Source: Marinomonas alcarazii (GTDB taxonomy: Bacteria; Pseudomonadota; Gammaproteobacteria; Pseudomonadales; Marinomonadaceae). From it: DNA of 64,000 nt. The translations under genes were made by a program, and so were the position numbers. Each line of letters starts with the position of its first letter. Positions within the stretch are counted from its first letter, which is position 1. The DNA is taken from assembly GCF_003208215.1 (NCBI RefSeq), contig NZ_QKLW01000001.1, positions 310,001 through 374,000 of the forward strand, in the 5' to 3' direction. A model generated the notes under the pieces. It had not been told where the DNA came from. It worked only from the letters and a program-made list of their open reading frames with translations, and ran no database searches. Of this stretch, positions 19,158 to 29,407 are shown in pieces.

Positions 19158-20237
19158 ATGAGCCGAGTATATAATTTTTGTTCTGGTCCAGCAGCGCTTC
19201 CTGAAGCGGTATTGAAAAAAGCACAGGCTGAAATGCTTGATTGGCATGGTGCTGGTGTTTCTGTTATGGAAATGAGTCACAGAAGTACTGAGTTTATGTC
19301 GATCTTGGCGTCTGCCAAAGCTCGTTTATCTCGACTGCTTGATATTAGTGATGATTATGAAGTGTTATTTGTTCAAGGTGGTGCATCCACTTTGTTTGCT
19401 CAGATTCCTGCAAATTTAGTAAATGGTTTTGAGTCTGCCTGCTATCTAGATACTGGTGCTTGGTCTTCGAAGGCTATTAAAGAAGCGAAAAGATATACCA
19501 AGGTTAACGTGGTCGGTTCTTCAAAAGAGCAAAATTACACCACGGTTCCTGACTTTTCTAGTTTGAAACTAGATGAAAGTGCGGCCTACTTGCATTTGTG
19601 TGCAAACGAAACGATTGGTGGTCTAGAGTTCGCAGATTTGCCAGAAACAAGCTTGCCTATCGTTGCAGATTTGTCTTCAACTATATTGTCTCGCAAAATT
19701 GATGTGAGTAAATATGGTCTTATTTATGCTGGTGCCCAAAAGAACGTTGGTCCAGCAGGTGTGGTGATTTGTATTATTCGTAAGGATTTGTTGGCTCGTT
19801 GTGGCGATAATGTCCCTTCCATTTGGAATTTTGAAAATTTAGCTGCCAATGATTCTATGATCAATACGCCACCGACTTTTGCTATTTATTTAGCGGATTT
19901 GGTGTTTGAGTGGTTGGAAGAGCAAGGTGGTGTCGAAGCGATTGAGGCGATCAATATTCGTAAAGCTCAAGCCTTATATGACTTTATTGATTCTAGCGAT
20001 TTTTATTCAAACCCTGTTGATCCTGCCTACCGTTCTCGTATGAATGTGCCGTTTATTTTGGCGGATGAGTCCCTTGAATCTCTTTTCTTGAAAGAGTCGG
20101 AAGCGGCTGGCTTACGTACTTTAGCAGGGCATCGCTCTGTTGGCGGTATGCGTGCCAGTATTTATAACGCTATGCCAATGGAAGGGGTTCAGGCATTAAT
20201 TGATTTCATGCGCGCCTTTGAAGAGCGTCATCGATAA
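19158..20237 (+). CDS. serC: phosphoserine aminotransferase
   Basis: A 359-residue class V aminotransferase acting in serine synthesis and in pyridoxal phosphate synthesis, where pdxJ, also in this window, acts two steps later. It begins VYNFCSGPAALPE; the PLP lysine is in YAGAQKNVGPAG; HRSVGGMRASIYNAM near the end binds phosphate. AGG stands 7 bases before ATG 19158. It is followed after 41 bases by pheA, the usual order. Confidence 0.97.
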   Translation: MSRVYNFCSGPAALPEAVLKKAQAEMLDWHGAGVSVMEMSHRSTEFMSILASAKARLSRLLDISDDYEVLFVQGGASTLFAQIPANLVNGFESACYLDTGAWSSKAIKEAKRYTKVNVVGSSKEQNYTTVPDFSSLKLDESAAYLHLCANETIGGLEFADLPETSLPIVADLSSTILSRKIDVSKYGLIYAGAQKNVGPAGVVICIIRKDLLARCGDNVPSIWNFENLAANDSMINTPPTFAIYLADLVFEWLEEQGGVEAIEAINIRKAQALYDFIDSSDFYSNPVDPAYRSRMNVPFILADESLESLFLKESEAAGLRTLAGHRSVGGMRASIYNAMPMEGVQALIDFMRAFEERHR

Positions 20238-20278
20238 CCCCTTTTTAGAGATAATAACGACTACGGATAATAAATAGC

Positions 20279-21400
20279 ATGTCGAATTCTAAACAAGCAG
20301 TACCTGATACGCTGCCGCTATTGCGCGATCGTATTGATTCTATTGACTCGCAAATACAGATGTTGATCAATGAGCGCGCACGCTGTGCTCAGAAAGTAGC
20401 GGAAGTAAAACTGGCTGAGCAAGGTGATGAGTCTGTTGTGTTTTACCGTCCTGAACGTGAGGCGCAAGTTTTACGCAGAGTGATGGAGCGCAATGAAGGG
20501 CCTTTGGGTAATGAGGAAATGGCGAAGATATTTCGTCAGGTTATGTCTTCATGTCTTGCACTTGAGAAGCCAATGCGAATTGCTTTCTTAGGTCCTGAAG
20601 GTACTTTTACTCAGCAGGCAGCGCTAAAGCATTTTGGTAAATCAATTATTAGTGCGCCTATGGCGGCTATTGATGAGGTGTTTCGTGAGGTTGAATCTGG
20701 GGCGGCTAATTATGGTGTTGTGCCAGTTGAGAATTCGACAGAAGGTGTTGTTAATCATACCTTAGACAGTTTTCGTGACTCACGTCTTAAGATATGTGGC
20801 GAAGTGGAAGAGCGAATTCACCACCACTTGTTAGTAAGCCCAAATGTAAATGCGGATGATGTCACGCATATTTACTCTCATCAGCAATCTTTGGCGCAAT
20901 GTCGTGCCTGGCTGGATCGCTATTGGCCGCATGTAGAGCGTGTTGCTGTAAGTTCAAATGCGGAAGCGGCGCGTTTGGCGGCGGAGGCTGGCCGTAGTGG
21001 TCGAGCCATTGCTGCAATAGCGGGTGAAGTGGCTTGCGAACTTTATGGTCTGCTGAAAGTGTCTGCCAATATTGAGGATCGTCCGGATAATACGACGCGA
21101 TTTTTGATTGTGGGGAATGAAGATGTGCCACCAAGTGGAAAGGATAAGACATCATTATTGATCAGTGCGAAAAACGAGCCCGGTGCTTTGTATCGATTGC
21201 TTGAGGCTTTTGAGCGACATGGGGTTGATATGACTCGCTTGGAGACACGCCCATCACTTATGAGCCGTTGGGGATATATTTTCTATATAGACTTCGTTGG
21301 ACATCATTTGGATGAAGGCTGTAGCGCAGTCATTGAAGAGTTGCGTGAACGTGCGTCAGAAGTGAAAGTGTTGGGGTCATACCCAGTTGCTGTGCTTTAG
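20279..21400 (+). CDS. pheA: bifunctional chorismate mutase / prephenate dehydratase
   Basis: A 373-residue P-protein. The AroQ mutase covers about 1-95 (LRDRIDSIDSQIQMLINERA), prephenate dehydratase about 96-275 (IAFLGPEGTFTQQAALKHFG; ENSTEGVVNHTLD) and an ACT domain about 285-370 with GALYRLLEAFERHGVDMTRLETRPS, the phenylalanine-binding motif. It converts chorismate to phenylpyruvate with feedback inhibition. The hisC-type aminotransferase that often follows in pseudomonads is missing; the next gene is tyrA/aroA after 24 bases. Confidence 0.97.
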   Translation: MSNSKQAVPDTLPLLRDRIDSIDSQIQMLINERARCAQKVAEVKLAEQGDESVVFYRPEREAQVLRRVMERNEGPLGNEEMAKIFRQVMSSCLALEKPMRIAFLGPEGTFTQQAALKHFGKSIISAPMAAIDEVFREVESGAANYGVVPVENSTEGVVNHTLDSFRDSRLKICGEVEERIHHHLLVSPNVNADDVTHIYSHQQSLAQCRAWLDRYWPHVERVAVSSNAEAARLAAEAGRSGRAIAAIAGEVACELYGLLKVSANIEDRPDNTTRFLIVGNEDVPPSGKDKTSLLISAKNEPGALYRLLEAFERHGVDMTRLETRPSLMSRWGYIFYIDFVGHHLDEGCSAVIEELRERASEVKVLGSYPVAVL

Positions 21401-21424
21401 CAAATTGATTAAGAGTGTTGTGCT

Positions 21425-23677
21425 TTGACTGGTGAAAGTGAATTTCAGGTGCTCGCGAATGTGACGCCGCAAGAAAATAAGAAGTTTGGCAATGTCATGA
21501 TTATCGGTCTTGGCATGATAGGTGGTTCTTTTGCTAAGGCGCTTAAAGATCGAGGATTGGCAACACTTTATGGTGTCGATCGTCGAGAGGGCGAGCTCGC
21601 GTTAGGGGTCTCGACTGGTGTTATTGATTATCCAGCAGAGCTTTCACAAGAGTATGTCTCAAAAATGGATGTTATTGTTCTTGCAACACCGGTAAGAGCA
21701 ATGGAATCCGTATTGGCTGACCTTAAGCCATTGCTACAAGAAAAAACGCTTGTTACTGATGTGGGTTCGACAAAGGGAAGTGTTGTTGAATCTGTGCGCC
21801 GTGTATTTGGTTTTGTTCCTGCTAATTTTATCCCTGGTCATCCTATTGCGGGTGCGGAAAAAAGTGGTGTTTTGGCTTCGAATCCGCAGCTGTTTGAAAA
21901 GCATATGGCGATTGTCACGCCTTTGCCTGATAGTGACCCCTTGTTATTGGATCGCTTGCACCGAATTTGGCGTGCGGTTGGTGCGGATGTGGTGAGTATG
22001 GATGTTGATCATCATGATCATGTCTTGGCCTCGTCCAGTCATTTGCCACATTTGTTGGCATTTACCTTGGTGGATGCACTGGCAAGCGGTGAGCGTAGCC
22101 AAGATATATTCAAATTTGCGGCTGGTGGCTTCCGTGACTTTACTCGTATTGCATCAAGTGACCCTGTGATGTGGCGAGATGTTTTTATGGCGAATAAAGA
22201 TGCCACGTTAGCTACATTGGATCACTTTACAGATCGTCTGGCTGATATGCGTGCTGCAATTGAGCAAGGTGATGGGGCGAGCATGTTCGGTGTTTTTACC
22301 CGAGCAAAGTCTGCGCGAGATCATTTTCTTCGTCTGCTGGAGTTGCGTACAATAGGTTCAGCAAAAGAGGTGCGCCCTGTTTCTGTCTCTGTATTGCCAG
22401 CTTCTACCATAAAAGGGAAGATTTCTTTGTTGGGTGACAAATCTTTGTCACATAAAGTCATTACTATAGCGGCGCTTTCCGTCGGTGTGAGTGAGATCAA
22501 GAACATTGATTTAACAGGTGATGTACGCATTACAATGCAAGCTTTCCGTGATATGGGGGTTGTTATTGAAGAGGCCTCAGCGGATTGTGTGCGTATCCAT
22601 GGCGTGGGCTTGTATGGTTTAAAAGCGCCAATTGCGCCAATCAATGTGCACGAGTCGCGAGAGAGTTTGTATTTGTTGTTGCCAGTTTTAGCTGGTCAGT
22701 CTTTCTCAGTAACGGTTGTTGCTGAAGGTAAATTGCTTAATCAATCTATGAGTGATTTATTTTCTTTGCTGCGTCAGATGGGTGGATCGGTAGTCTCTGA
22801 ACTGGCTGATTGTTTGCCTGTTACCTTGTCGCCAAATGATTCTTTAAATGTAAATGTAGATGTTGAATTGAAAACAGGGTCTGGGAACCTTTTGATGGCA
22901 GCATTTTTGTCTGCTATTTATTCCCCTGATGAAGGGCGAGTGAAGCCTATGTTGCCTGGCTTATCTCACTGTGAAGTTTTATTGCAGCGCTTTGGCCAGA
23001 ATATGACCAAGCATGGAGACAGTTTTAATTTTTCTCCTGGGTCTTTAGTTGGTACGGATATTGTATTGTCTGGTGATGAATATGAGGCCGTATGGCTTGT
23101 GCTGTTGGCAAGTTTGCTACCAGGCTCTGATTTGATGATCGAAAATGCAGGGTTAGACTCTGTTTCTTTTGATTTCTTGTCGTTTTTAAAATCTATTGGT
23201 GCAAATGTGGTTATACCACCATTGGCTGAATCTGGCCTTTATGAGGGTGTTTTGCAGGCAGGTTTTGCAGAATTATCATCGTTTGTATTATCGGCTGGGC
23301 AGGCCTACCAATTTAGAGATGAGCTACCTTTGCTTTGTGTGGTGGCAGCGTACGCGAAAGGTGACAGTCGAGTAGAGGGTGTGGGTGACCTACCTTATTA
23401 CTATGAAGATAGAGTGTTGGCTTTGGTGGATGCGTTGGATTCTATGAAAATCTCCTGTACATACGAGCACGGTGATCTATTGATCAAGGGTGGTTTTCCT
23501 CAGGGTGGTGAATTGGACTGCGCTGGTGATGATAGATTAGCGCTTGCCATGCTTGGCTTGGGAGCGCGTAGTAAATCCATAACAAAAGTAAATGATTGTC
23601 AAAAATTATTAGAAGAATTTAATGAGTTGGAGAGTGTCGCATTGCAATTAGGTTTTCATTGCTCTGTGGCGCAATAG
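21425..23677 (+). CDS. tyrA/aroA: TyrA-AroA fusion: prephenate dehydrogenase with a degenerate EPSP synthase domain
   Basis: A 750-residue fusion. The N-terminal half (about 20-300) looks active: [15 protein letters not shown] binds [12 protein letters not shown] and [12 protein letters not shown] carry conserved catalytic residues, and [10 protein letters not shown] follows. The C-terminal half (about 318-750) is an EPSP synthase fold with [10 protein letters not shown], but by alignment to E. coli numbering it has R27 to K344, G96 to R412, T97 to E413, R100 to Y416, R124 to Q440, Q171 to N488, E341 to Y660 and H385 to D703. K339, S340, D632 and R663 remain. I infer that the AroA half cannot catalyse. 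The start is TTG 21425 with AAGAGTG ahead; ATG 21497 is too internal. cmk follows after 19 bases. Confidence 0.88.
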   Translation: MTGESEFQVLANVTPQENKKFGNVMIIGLGMIGGSFAKALKDRGLATLYGVDRREGELALGVSTGVIDYPAELSQEYVSKMDVIVLATPVRAMESVLADLKPLLQEKTLVTDVGSTKGSVVESVRRVFGFVPANFIPGHPIAGAEKSGVLASNPQLFEKHMAIVTPLPDSDPLLLDRLHRIWRAVGADVVSMDVDHHDHVLASSSHLPHLLAFTLVDALASGERSQDIFKFAAGGFRDFTRIASSDPVMWRDVFMANKDATLATLDHFTDRLADMRAAIEQGDGASMFGVFTRAKSARDHFLRLLELRTIGSAKEVRPVSVSVLPASTIKGKISLLGDKSLSHKVITIAALSVGVSEIKNIDLTGDVRITMQAFRDMGVVIEEASADCVRIHGVGLYGLKAPIAPINVHESRESLYLLLPVLAGQSFSVTVVAEGKLLNQSMSDLFSLLRQMGGSVVSELADCLPVTLSPNDSLNVNVDVELKTGSGNLLMAAFLSAIYSPDEGRVKPMLPGLSHCEVLLQRFGQNMTKHGDSFNFSPGSLVGTDIVLSGDEYEAVWLVLLASLLPGSDLMIENAGLDSVSFDFLSFLKSIGANVVIPPLAESGLYEGVLQAGFAELSSFVLSAGQAYQFRDELPLLCVVAAYAKGDSRVEGVGDLPYYYEDRVLALVDALDSMKISCTYEHGDLLIKGGFPQGGELDCAGDDRLALAMLGLGARSKSITKVNDCQKLLEEFNELESVALQLGFHCSVAQ

Positions 23678-23696
23678 TTTTTTAAGAGGAATAGTT

Positions 23697-24380
23697 ATGA
23701 TCAACCAAGGCCCAGTTATTACGATTGATGGTCCAAGTGGTGCCGGTAAAGGTACTGTAAGTCAATTGATCGCGGAAAAGCTGGGATGGCACATACTTGA
23801 TAGTGGTGCCTTATATAGATTACTTGCACTTGCTGTCTCCCATCATGGAATGTCTCCTGATGATGTGGAGACGTTAAAAGTCTTGGCTGAGCATCTGGAT
23901 ATACAGTTTCAACAGACCGAAGAAGGTAAAGTTGAGATTATTCTCGAAGGAGAGGTGGTTACTCAAGCTATTCGAACAGAAGAGGTTGGTAATTGTGCTT
24001 CTAAATTAGCGGCAATTCCTGAAGTTCGTGAAGGTTTGTTGTTGCGTCAGCGTGCTTTTTCGCAGGCCCCTGGTCTTGTTGCTGATGGTCGGGATATGGG
24101 AACAGTGGTGTTTCCTTCCGCCCAGATTAAAATATTTTTAACGGCTTCTGCAGAAGAGCGAGCGCAAAGACGTGCGCAGCAATTGCAGCAAAAAGGTGAA
24201 GCTGTTAATCTAGCTGAACTTGTTAAAACGATTAAAGAGCGTGATGAGCGGGATGCGAACAGAGCAATTGCTCCTCTTGTGCCTGCAGCAGGCGCTTTAG
24301 TTATAGATAGTACGAATTTGACCATAGAGCAGGTTGTCGAGATGGTTTTTGCCGAAACGGTAAAAGCGGGTCTTGTATAA
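23697..24380 (+). CDS. cmk: cytidylate kinase
   Basis: A 227-residue (d)CMP kinase. The P-loop is [14 protein letters not shown] (10-23); [12 protein letters not shown] and [13 protein letters not shown] are the nucleotide-binding family motifs, and the lid includes [10 protein letters not shown]. It phosphorylates CMP and dCMP. It lies between tyrA/aroA and rpsA, the standard order in gammaproteobacteria, and likely belongs to the serC operon. Confidence 0.97.
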   Translation: MINQGPVITIDGPSGAGKGTVSQLIAEKLGWHILDSGALYRLLALAVSHHGMSPDDVETLKVLAEHLDIQFQQTEEGKVEIILEGEVVTQAIRTEEVGNCASKLAAIPEVREGLLLRQRAFSQAPGLVADGRDMGTVVFPSAQIKIFLTASAEERAQRRAQQLQQKGEAVNLAELVKTIKERDERDANRAIAPLVPAAGALVIDSTNLTIEQVVEMVFAETVKAGLV

Positions 24381-24391
24381 TCTGTTCTTTT

Positions 24392-24428
24392 TTGCGTCTA
24401 CTTTTTTTTATCTATAATGTGCTAGAAT
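24392..24428 (+). promoter_or_regulatory. rpsA: candidate rpsA promoter
   Basis: TTGCGT (24392-24397) and a perfect TATAAT (24413-24418), spaced 15 bases, slightly short. A second -10-like TAGAAT lies at 24423-24428. Both are in the 180-base cmk-rpsA gap, where rpsA usually has its own promoter. Confidence 0.45.
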
Positions 24429-24495
24429 AGATCAAATGTTATTCAAGTCGGTGGAAGTGCCAGCAAGCTTTCATCGCATCATTCAAAAAATTGAC

Positions 24496-24554
24496 CCACA
24501 TTTGCTGGCAATGTGGATATGACCTAGTTCTTTATATAGGTCGATTATATAGGA
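24496..24554 (+). promoter_or_regulatory. rpsA: rpsA leader with two tandem hairpins, likely S1 autoregulation site
   Basis: Hairpin 1 is CCACATT/AATGTGG (24496-24502 with 24510-24516). Hairpin 2 is GACCTA/TAGGTC (24521-24526 with 24537-24542). An AU-rich stretch and AGGA (24551-24554) lead to ATG 24561. E. coli rpsA has a comparable structured leader through which S1 represses its own translation; identity of the mechanism here is inference. Confidence 0.5.
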
Positions 24555-24560
24555 AATACA

Positions 24561-26243
24561 ATGACTCAAAGCTTCGCAGAACTGTTTGAAGAAAGCCTAT
24601 TAACCGTCGAAATGGCGCCAGGCTCAATTGTTACTGGTATCGTTGTTGACATCGATAACGAATGGGTAACTGTTCATGCAGGTCTTAAATCTGAAGGCGT
24701 AATTCCTCGTTCTCAGTTCCTAACGGAAAGTGGTGAGTTCAACTTAAACATCGGTGACGAAGTTAAAGTTGCACTTGATGCTGTTGAAGATGGTTTCGGT
24801 GAGACTAAATTGTCTCGTGAAAAAGCTAAACGTGCAGAAACTTGGTCTGTTCTTGAAAAAGCTTACGAAGAAAATGCCATCGTTCACGGTGTTATCAATG
24901 GTAAAGTCAAAGGTGGCTTCACTGTTGATATCGCTAATATCCGTGCTTTCTTGCCTGGTTCTTTGGTAGACGTTCGCCCAATCCGCGATACATCTCACTT
25001 GGAAGGTGTGGATCTAGAGTTCAAACTTATCAAGCTTGATCAAAAACGTAACAACGTTGTTGTTTCTCGTCGTGCCGTTATGGAAGCGACTAACAGCGCT
25101 GAACGCGAAACATTGCTTGCTTCTCTTGAAGAAGGTCAAGAAGTTAAAGGTATCGTTAAGAACCTTACTGACTACGGTGCTTTCGTTGATCTTGGTGGTG
25201 TTGATGGTCTTCTACACATCACTGACATGGCTTGGAAGCGCATTAAGCACCCAAGCGAAATCATTGCTGTTGGCGATGAGATTGATGTTAAGGTTCTTAA
25301 ATTCGACCGTGAGCGTAACCGTGTATCTCTAGGTCTTAAGCAGTTGGGTGAAGATCCATGGGTAGCTATCAAAGCTCGTTACCCAGAAAATACTAAAGTA
25401 ACTGCTAAAGTAACTAACTTGACTGATTACGGCTGCTTCGCTGAGCTTGAAGAAGGCGTAGAAGGTCTAGTACACGTTTCTGAAATGGATTGGACTAACA
25501 AAAACATTCACCCATCTAAAGTTGTTCAGATCGGTGATGAAGTTGAAGTTATGGTTCTTGACATTGATGAAGAGCGTCGTCGTATTTCTTTGGGTATCAA
25601 GCAATGCACAATGAACCCATGGGAAGAGTTTGCTACATCTTTCAATAAAGGCGACAAGATCTCTGGCGCAATCAAGTCTATCACTGACTTTGGTGTGTTC
25701 ATCGGTCTTGATGGCGGTATTGATGGTCTTGTTCACCTTTCTGACCTATCTTGGGACGAAACTGGTGAAGAAGCCGTTCGTCAATACAAGAAAGGCGATA
25801 TGCTAGAAACAGTTGTATTGTCTATCGATGCTGAGCGCGAGCGTATCTCTCTAGGTGTTAAACAACTAGAAGAAGACCCGTTCCTTGCTTTCGTTGCTGA
25901 AAATGACAAAGGCACTATCGTAAACGGTACTGTTTCTGAAGTTGATGCGAAAGGTGCTGTAGTTGTTCTTGCTGAAGGCGTTGAAGCTACTTTGAAAGTA
26001 TCTGAAATCAGCCGTGAGCGTATCGAAGATGCAACAACTGCATTGAAAGAAGGCGATAAAGTAGAAGCTGCGATCATCAATGTTGATCGTAAAGCTCGTA
26101 CTATTGCTCTTTCTATCAAGCAGAAAGATGCTACTGAAGAGAAAGCTGCGTTGAAATCTCACTCTGAGAAACAACAAGCTGAATCTAATGGTCCTACGAC
26201 TATCGGTGATTTGATCAAAGCGCAACTAGAAAACCAAAACTAA
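24561..26243 (+). CDS. rpsA: 30S ribosomal protein S1
   Basis: A 560-residue protein with six S1 (OB-fold) repeats: the first two dock to the ribosome, and repeats 3-6 bind mRNA (for example [27 protein letters not shown]). It is required to load structured or weakly Shine-Dalgarno mRNAs. Codon use is noticeably optimised compared with neighbours, as expected for a ribosomal protein. Own promoter, leader hairpins and terminator make it a largely separate unit; ihfB, a common downstream neighbour, is absent. Confidence 0.98.
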   Translation: MTQSFAELFEESLLTVEMAPGSIVTGIVVDIDNEWVTVHAGLKSEGVIPRSQFLTESGEFNLNIGDEVKVALDAVEDGFGETKLSREKAKRAETWSVLEKAYEENAIVHGVINGKVKGGFTVDIANIRAFLPGSLVDVRPIRDTSHLEGVDLEFKLIKLDQKRNNVVVSRRAVMEATNSAERETLLASLEEGQEVKGIVKNLTDYGAFVDLGGVDGLLHITDMAWKRIKHPSEIIAVGDEIDVKVLKFDRERNRVSLGLKQLGEDPWVAIKARYPENTKVTAKVTNLTDYGCFAELEEGVEGLVHVSEMDWTNKNIHPSKVVQIGDEVEVMVLDIDEERRRISLGIKQCTMNPWEEFATSFNKGDKISGAIKSITDFGVFIGLDGGIDGLVHLSDLSWDETGEEAVRQYKKGDMLETVVLSIDAERERISLGVKQLEEDPFLAFVAENDKGTIVNGTVSEVDAKGAVVVLAEGVEATLKVSEISRERIEDATTALKEGDKVEAAIINVDRKARTIALSIKQKDATEEKAALKSHSEKQQAESNGPTTIGDLIKAQLENQN

Positions 26244-26265
26244 GTTTTGATTCTATAGTTGTAAT

Positions 26266-26294
26266 AAAAAGCGGGCTTAGGCCCGCTTTTTTTT
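26266..26294 (+). terminator. intrinsic terminator after rpsA
   Basis: Stem AAAAAGCGGGC/GCCCGCTTTTT with a short loop and eight T; 22 bases after the stop. Confidence 0.93.
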
Positions 26295-26339
26295 GCATAT
26301 TTTTTTGAAGTTGTTGACAGAAAAACTATACATATAACA

Positions 26340-26348
26340 TGTGGATAA
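26340..26348 (-). other. isolated perfect DnaA box
   Basis: TGTGGATAA is the exact reverse complement of the consensus TTATCCACA. It stands in the gap between rpsA and the small gene at 26377. I see no second box and no AT-rich unwinding element nearby, so this is not an origin. Confidence 0.5.
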
Positions 26349-26376
26349 CCATGGGTATAGGTGTTGTGTATGTTGA

Positions 26377-26625
26377 TCAGCGCAGGGACTCTAGCAATGT
26401 ATTCGTATCTTCCTCGCTCCAATCTTCTTTGTTCAGTAGAGCTTTTAGGGTGTCACTGTTCTGGGCATTTTGAAGATTTTTCTGAAATTTCGCGTAGTGA
26501 AAGTCTTTAATCAAGCGCTCATCATGCTCTGAACGATAAATAGGCGGCTTTACTGAGTTTTCGGCCTTCTTCTCGTTAAGTCCATCTATTTTTTTGTAGG
26601 TATTTAAAAACTGCTTCTTGTTCAT
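26377..26625 (-). CDS. small conserved-looking protein of unknown function
   Basis: An 82-residue, highly charged, probably helical soluble protein (MNKKQFLNTYKKIDGLNEKK...). No cysteine, no membrane segment and no motif I recognise; the C-terminal part EDWSEEDTNTLLESL could form a short helical pair. It begins 11 bases after the trmO stop, with GAG before ATG 26625, so it is the second gene of a trmO operon. It may be a genus-specific partner or simply a passenger. Confidence 0.6.
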   Translation of the reverse strand: MNKKQFLNTYKKIDGLNEKKAENSVKPPIYRSEHDERLIKDFHYAKFQKNLQNAQNSDTLKALLNKEDWSEEDTNTLLESLR

Positions 26626-26636
26626 GATTTGCTCAC

Positions 26637-27356
26637 TTATTCGTGCTCTATTCTGAGAACTTCAAAATGGTCATTTCTTGCGCACCACTTGATATTTAAG
26701 TCCCATAATTGGATTCCGTGCTCTCTATCTATTTGTGTGGATAGGTAGGATGGCCTTGGGTCTTGTTCTATTATTTGCTTAATTAAAGTGGTTATTTTCT
26801 TGTTGTGCAAATTTTCATATCTTTCGCACTGTGCTTTGGCCTCTTCAGAAAAGACGACGGGTCTTTTTTGTGCTTCGGCAGCCGCTGGGGCGAATCCTCC
26901 TTTGGCGTTACTAATGCTATCTGCATAAGGTAAATATGGCTTGATGTCGAGTACGGGGGTGCCATCTAGTAAATCTGCGCCATATAGGTCAATAAATATA
27001 CGCTGACCCTCCTGATAAATTCGTCCGATTTTTACTGCTGATAAGCCTATTGGGTTGGGTCTGTGTGTGGCTCTGGTAGCAAACACGCCCATCTTAGCCT
27101 TGCCTCCTAAGCGAGGAGGGCGAATTTTAGCTTTCCAGCTTTCATTTATGCAGCCATGGAAAATAAACTGTATCCAGATATGAGAAAAACCATCTAGTCC
27201 GTCTAGGGTATCAAGTCTATTGTATGGTGGGATGAGTTCTAGTCTGGCTGTCGCTTCGGTAACCAGACCTGGCTGGCGTGGAATGCCAAATTTTTCTTTG
27301 TAGCAAGAATGGATTATGCCAATAGTGTTTAGAGTAAAGGAATGTTGGGAGGGCAA
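26637..27356 (-). CDS. trmO: tRNA (t6A37) N6-methyltransferase TrmO
   Basis: A 239-residue protein of the TsaA/TrmO family, which methylates N6-threonylcarbamoyladenosine 37 of threonine tRNA using SAM. Family motifs: IGIIHSCYKEKFGIPRQPGL (12-31), GFSHIWIQFIFH, GVFATRATHRPNPIGLSAVK and DIKPYLPYADS. The C-terminal extension (about 170-239) is usual in gammaproteobacteria. Divergent from proA across 131 bases. Confidence 0.93.
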   Translation of the reverse strand: MPSQHSFTLNTIGIIHSCYKEKFGIPRQPGLVTEATARLELIPPYNRLDTLDGLDGFSHIWIQFIFHGCINESWKAKIRPPRLGGKAKMGVFATRATHRPNPIGLSAVKIGRIYQEGQRIFIDLYGADLLDGTPVLDIKPYLPYADSISNAKGGFAPAAAEAQKRPVVFSEEAKAQCERYENLHNKKITTLIKQIIEQDPRPSYLSTQIDREHGIQLWDLNIKWCARNDHFEVLRIEHE

Positions 27357-27487
27357 TGGTCTGTCCTTTCGTGAAAATCTGCACTAAATGAATAAAAATA
27401 GTGTGATAGTATACTGTCTTGATGAAATAGGTCGCGACTTTTTACGGATCTAGTGTGTACTCTTTTTACTTTTATTAGAGATTAACG

Positions 27488-28747
27488 ATGTCTTTAGAAT
27501 CTTATATGAATCAAATTGGTCAGCAAGCTAGGGCGGCTTCTCGTCTGCTTGCTAAAGCATCCACGAAGCAAAAGAATATGGCGTTGTTTGCTATGGCAGA
27601 CGCTTTAGAAAATGCCCGACCTCGATTGATATCTGAAAATGCTAAGGATATGGAAAATGGTCAAGCTAAAGGTTTGGATTCTGCATTGTTAGATCGTTTA
27701 TTGCTTGATGATGCTCGTATTAATGGGATGATCGAAGGATTAAAGCAAGTTGCATCTTTGCCAGACCCAATCGGTGAAATATCCAATATGGTTTATCTTC
27801 CATCCGGTATTCAGCGCGGTCAAATGCGAGTTCCTCTTGGTGTGATTGGTATTATTTATGAATCTCGCCCTAATGTGACGATTGACGCAGCAAGTCTTTG
27901 TTTGAAATCCGGCAATGCGACGATTTTACGCGGTGGTTCTGAAGCGTTTTATTCTAATCAAGCGATTGCTGAGGCTGTAAAAAAAGGGGTTGTTGCCGCC
28001 GGTTTGCCAGAGCATGCGGTGCAGGTGTTAAATACTACTGACAGAGAAGCCGTTGGTATGTTGATCTCGATGCCTGAGTTTGTGGATGTGATTGTGCCTC
28101 GTGGTGGCAAAGGGTTGATTGAGCGCATCAGTAAAGATGCGCGTGTCCCAGTGATTAAACACCTAGATGGTAATTGTCATGTTTATATTGATGAGGAAGC
28201 TGATTTAGAAAAAGCTTTTGCCATTGCTATGAACGCAAAAACACGTCGTTATGGTGTGTGTAATGCCATGGAGTCTTTATTGGTGCATGCCGCAAGCGCT
28301 GAACAAATATTGCCTAAATTAGTTGCAGCTTATCAAGAAAAAGGCGTAGAGCTAGTAGGCTGTGAGCAATCTCGTGCTATTAGTACCGTTATCGGTGAAG
28401 CATCAGAAGAGGATTGGTACACCGAATATTTAGCGCCTAAGTTATCCATTAAGATAGTATCTGATATGGATGAGGCAATTACGCACATTAATAAGTATGG
28501 CTCACACCATACAGATGCGATTGTGTCACAGAATTATTCGAAGACCCGTGCGTTTATGACGGAAGTGGATTCCTCATCTGTAATGGTGAATGCTTCAACA
28601 TCTTTTGCCGATGGTTTTGAGTATGGGTTTGGTGCGGAAATTGGTATATCAACCGACAAAATTCATGCCCGTGGACCAGTTGGTTTGTTGGGGTTAACCA
28701 GTCAAAAGTACGTAGTACTTGGTGATGGTCATACTCGTGACAACTAG
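27488..28747 (+). CDS. proA: gamma-glutamyl phosphate reductase
   Basis: A 419-residue NADPH-dependent reductase in proline synthesis, making glutamate semialdehyde. The catalytic cysteine is in [15 protein letters not shown], and [10 protein letters not shown] and [14 protein letters not shown] are conserved. The gene ends in the region where nadD begins, so translation is probably coupled. proB is not adjacent. Confidence 0.97.
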   Translation: MSLESYMNQIGQQARAASRLLAKASTKQKNMALFAMADALENARPRLISENAKDMENGQAKGLDSALLDRLLLDDARINGMIEGLKQVASLPDPIGEISNMVYLPSGIQRGQMRVPLGVIGIIYESRPNVTIDAASLCLKSGNATILRGGSEAFYSNQAIAEAVKKGVVAAGLPEHAVQVLNTTDREAVGMLISMPEFVDVIVPRGGKGLIERISKDARVPVIKHLDGNCHVYIDEEADLEKAFAIAMNAKTRRYGVCNAMESLLVHAASAEQILPKLVAAYQEKGVELVGCEQSRAISTVIGEASEEDWYTEYLAPKLSIKIVSDMDEAITHINKYGSHHTDAIVSQNYSKTRAFMTEVDSSSVMVNASTSFADGFEYGFGAEIGISTDKIHARGPVGLLGLTSQKYVVLGDGHTRDN

Positions 28748-29393
28748 GTCTAATAAATTGTCCGGTTTGGCCATTATGGGAGGGACTTTTGATCCTATTC
28801 ATAATGGCCATTTAAGAACGGCCGTTGAGATACTAGATCGTTACGGTTTTTCGGAGTTGAGGTTAATACCTTGCTTTCAGCCTGTTCATAAAGATCGTCC
28901 TGTGATCACACCTGAACAACGCTTAGAAATGACGCAACTTGCTATTTCTAGTGATGAGCGTTTGAGTGTTGATTCTCGTGAAATCGATCGCGAGGGTCCT
29001 AGTTATACGGTTGATACATTACGAGCTATCCGTGAGGAAATTGGCCCAGATACACCTCTTGTTATGGTGTTGGGTATGGACAGTTTTTTATCCCTTCCAA
29101 CTTGGAAAAATTGGCATCAACTGATGCACTTTGCACACTTGCTTGTGGTGTCTCGACCTGGTTGGGAACCAGACTTTGTGTCTGAATTAAACGCTTTTTG
29201 CGAAAATTGTCGTGCGGCATCACCGCATGAGTTACAATGCGCGCCCTCAGGGCGGATCTGGTTTGAGGCACTGACTCCTCTAAGCATATCCTCAAGCATG
29301 ATTAGGGGATTGGCTCGTAACAATGAGTCTATTGCCTACTTGTTGCCCGAACCCGTTCAGAACTACATACAGCAATATCAATTATATCGATAG
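28737..29393 (+). CDS. nadD: nicotinate-nucleotide adenylyltransferase
   Basis: About 219 residues; makes nicotinic acid adenine dinucleotide in NAD synthesis. Nucleotidyltransferase motifs are [12 protein letters not shown] near the N terminus and SISSSMIR (ISSTxxR type) near the C terminus. The start is uncertain: GTG 28737 overlaps proA by 11 bases; TTG 28758 with AGG ahead is an alternative; no ATG lies upstream of the catalytic motif within reach except inside proA. Confidence 0.93.
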   Translation: MTTRSNKLSGLAIMGGTFDPIHNGHLRTAVEILDRYGFSELRLIPCFQPVHKDRPVITPEQRLEMTQLAISSDERLSVDSREIDREGPSYTVDTLRAIREEIGPDTPLVMVLGMDSFLSLPTWKNWHQLMHFAHLLVVSRPGWEPDFVSELNAFCENCRAASPHELQCAPSGRIWFEALTPLSISSSMIRGLARNNESIAYLLPEPVQNYIQQYQLYR

Positions 29394-29407
29394 GATAACG
29401 TAAACAT

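Noticed and set aside
26314-26338. TTGACA with TATAAC downstream as a promoter
   Set aside because: Spacer is only 13 bases and no plus-strand gene follows for over 1 kb.
26240-26422. 60-codon minus-strand frame over the rpsA terminator
   Set aside because: It crosses the terminator stem and overlaps the better supported small gene at 26377; no family resemblance.
28719-28747. Overlap of nadD and proA read as a frameshift
   Set aside because: Both proteins are complete; the overlap vanishes with internal GTG or TTG starts for nadD.
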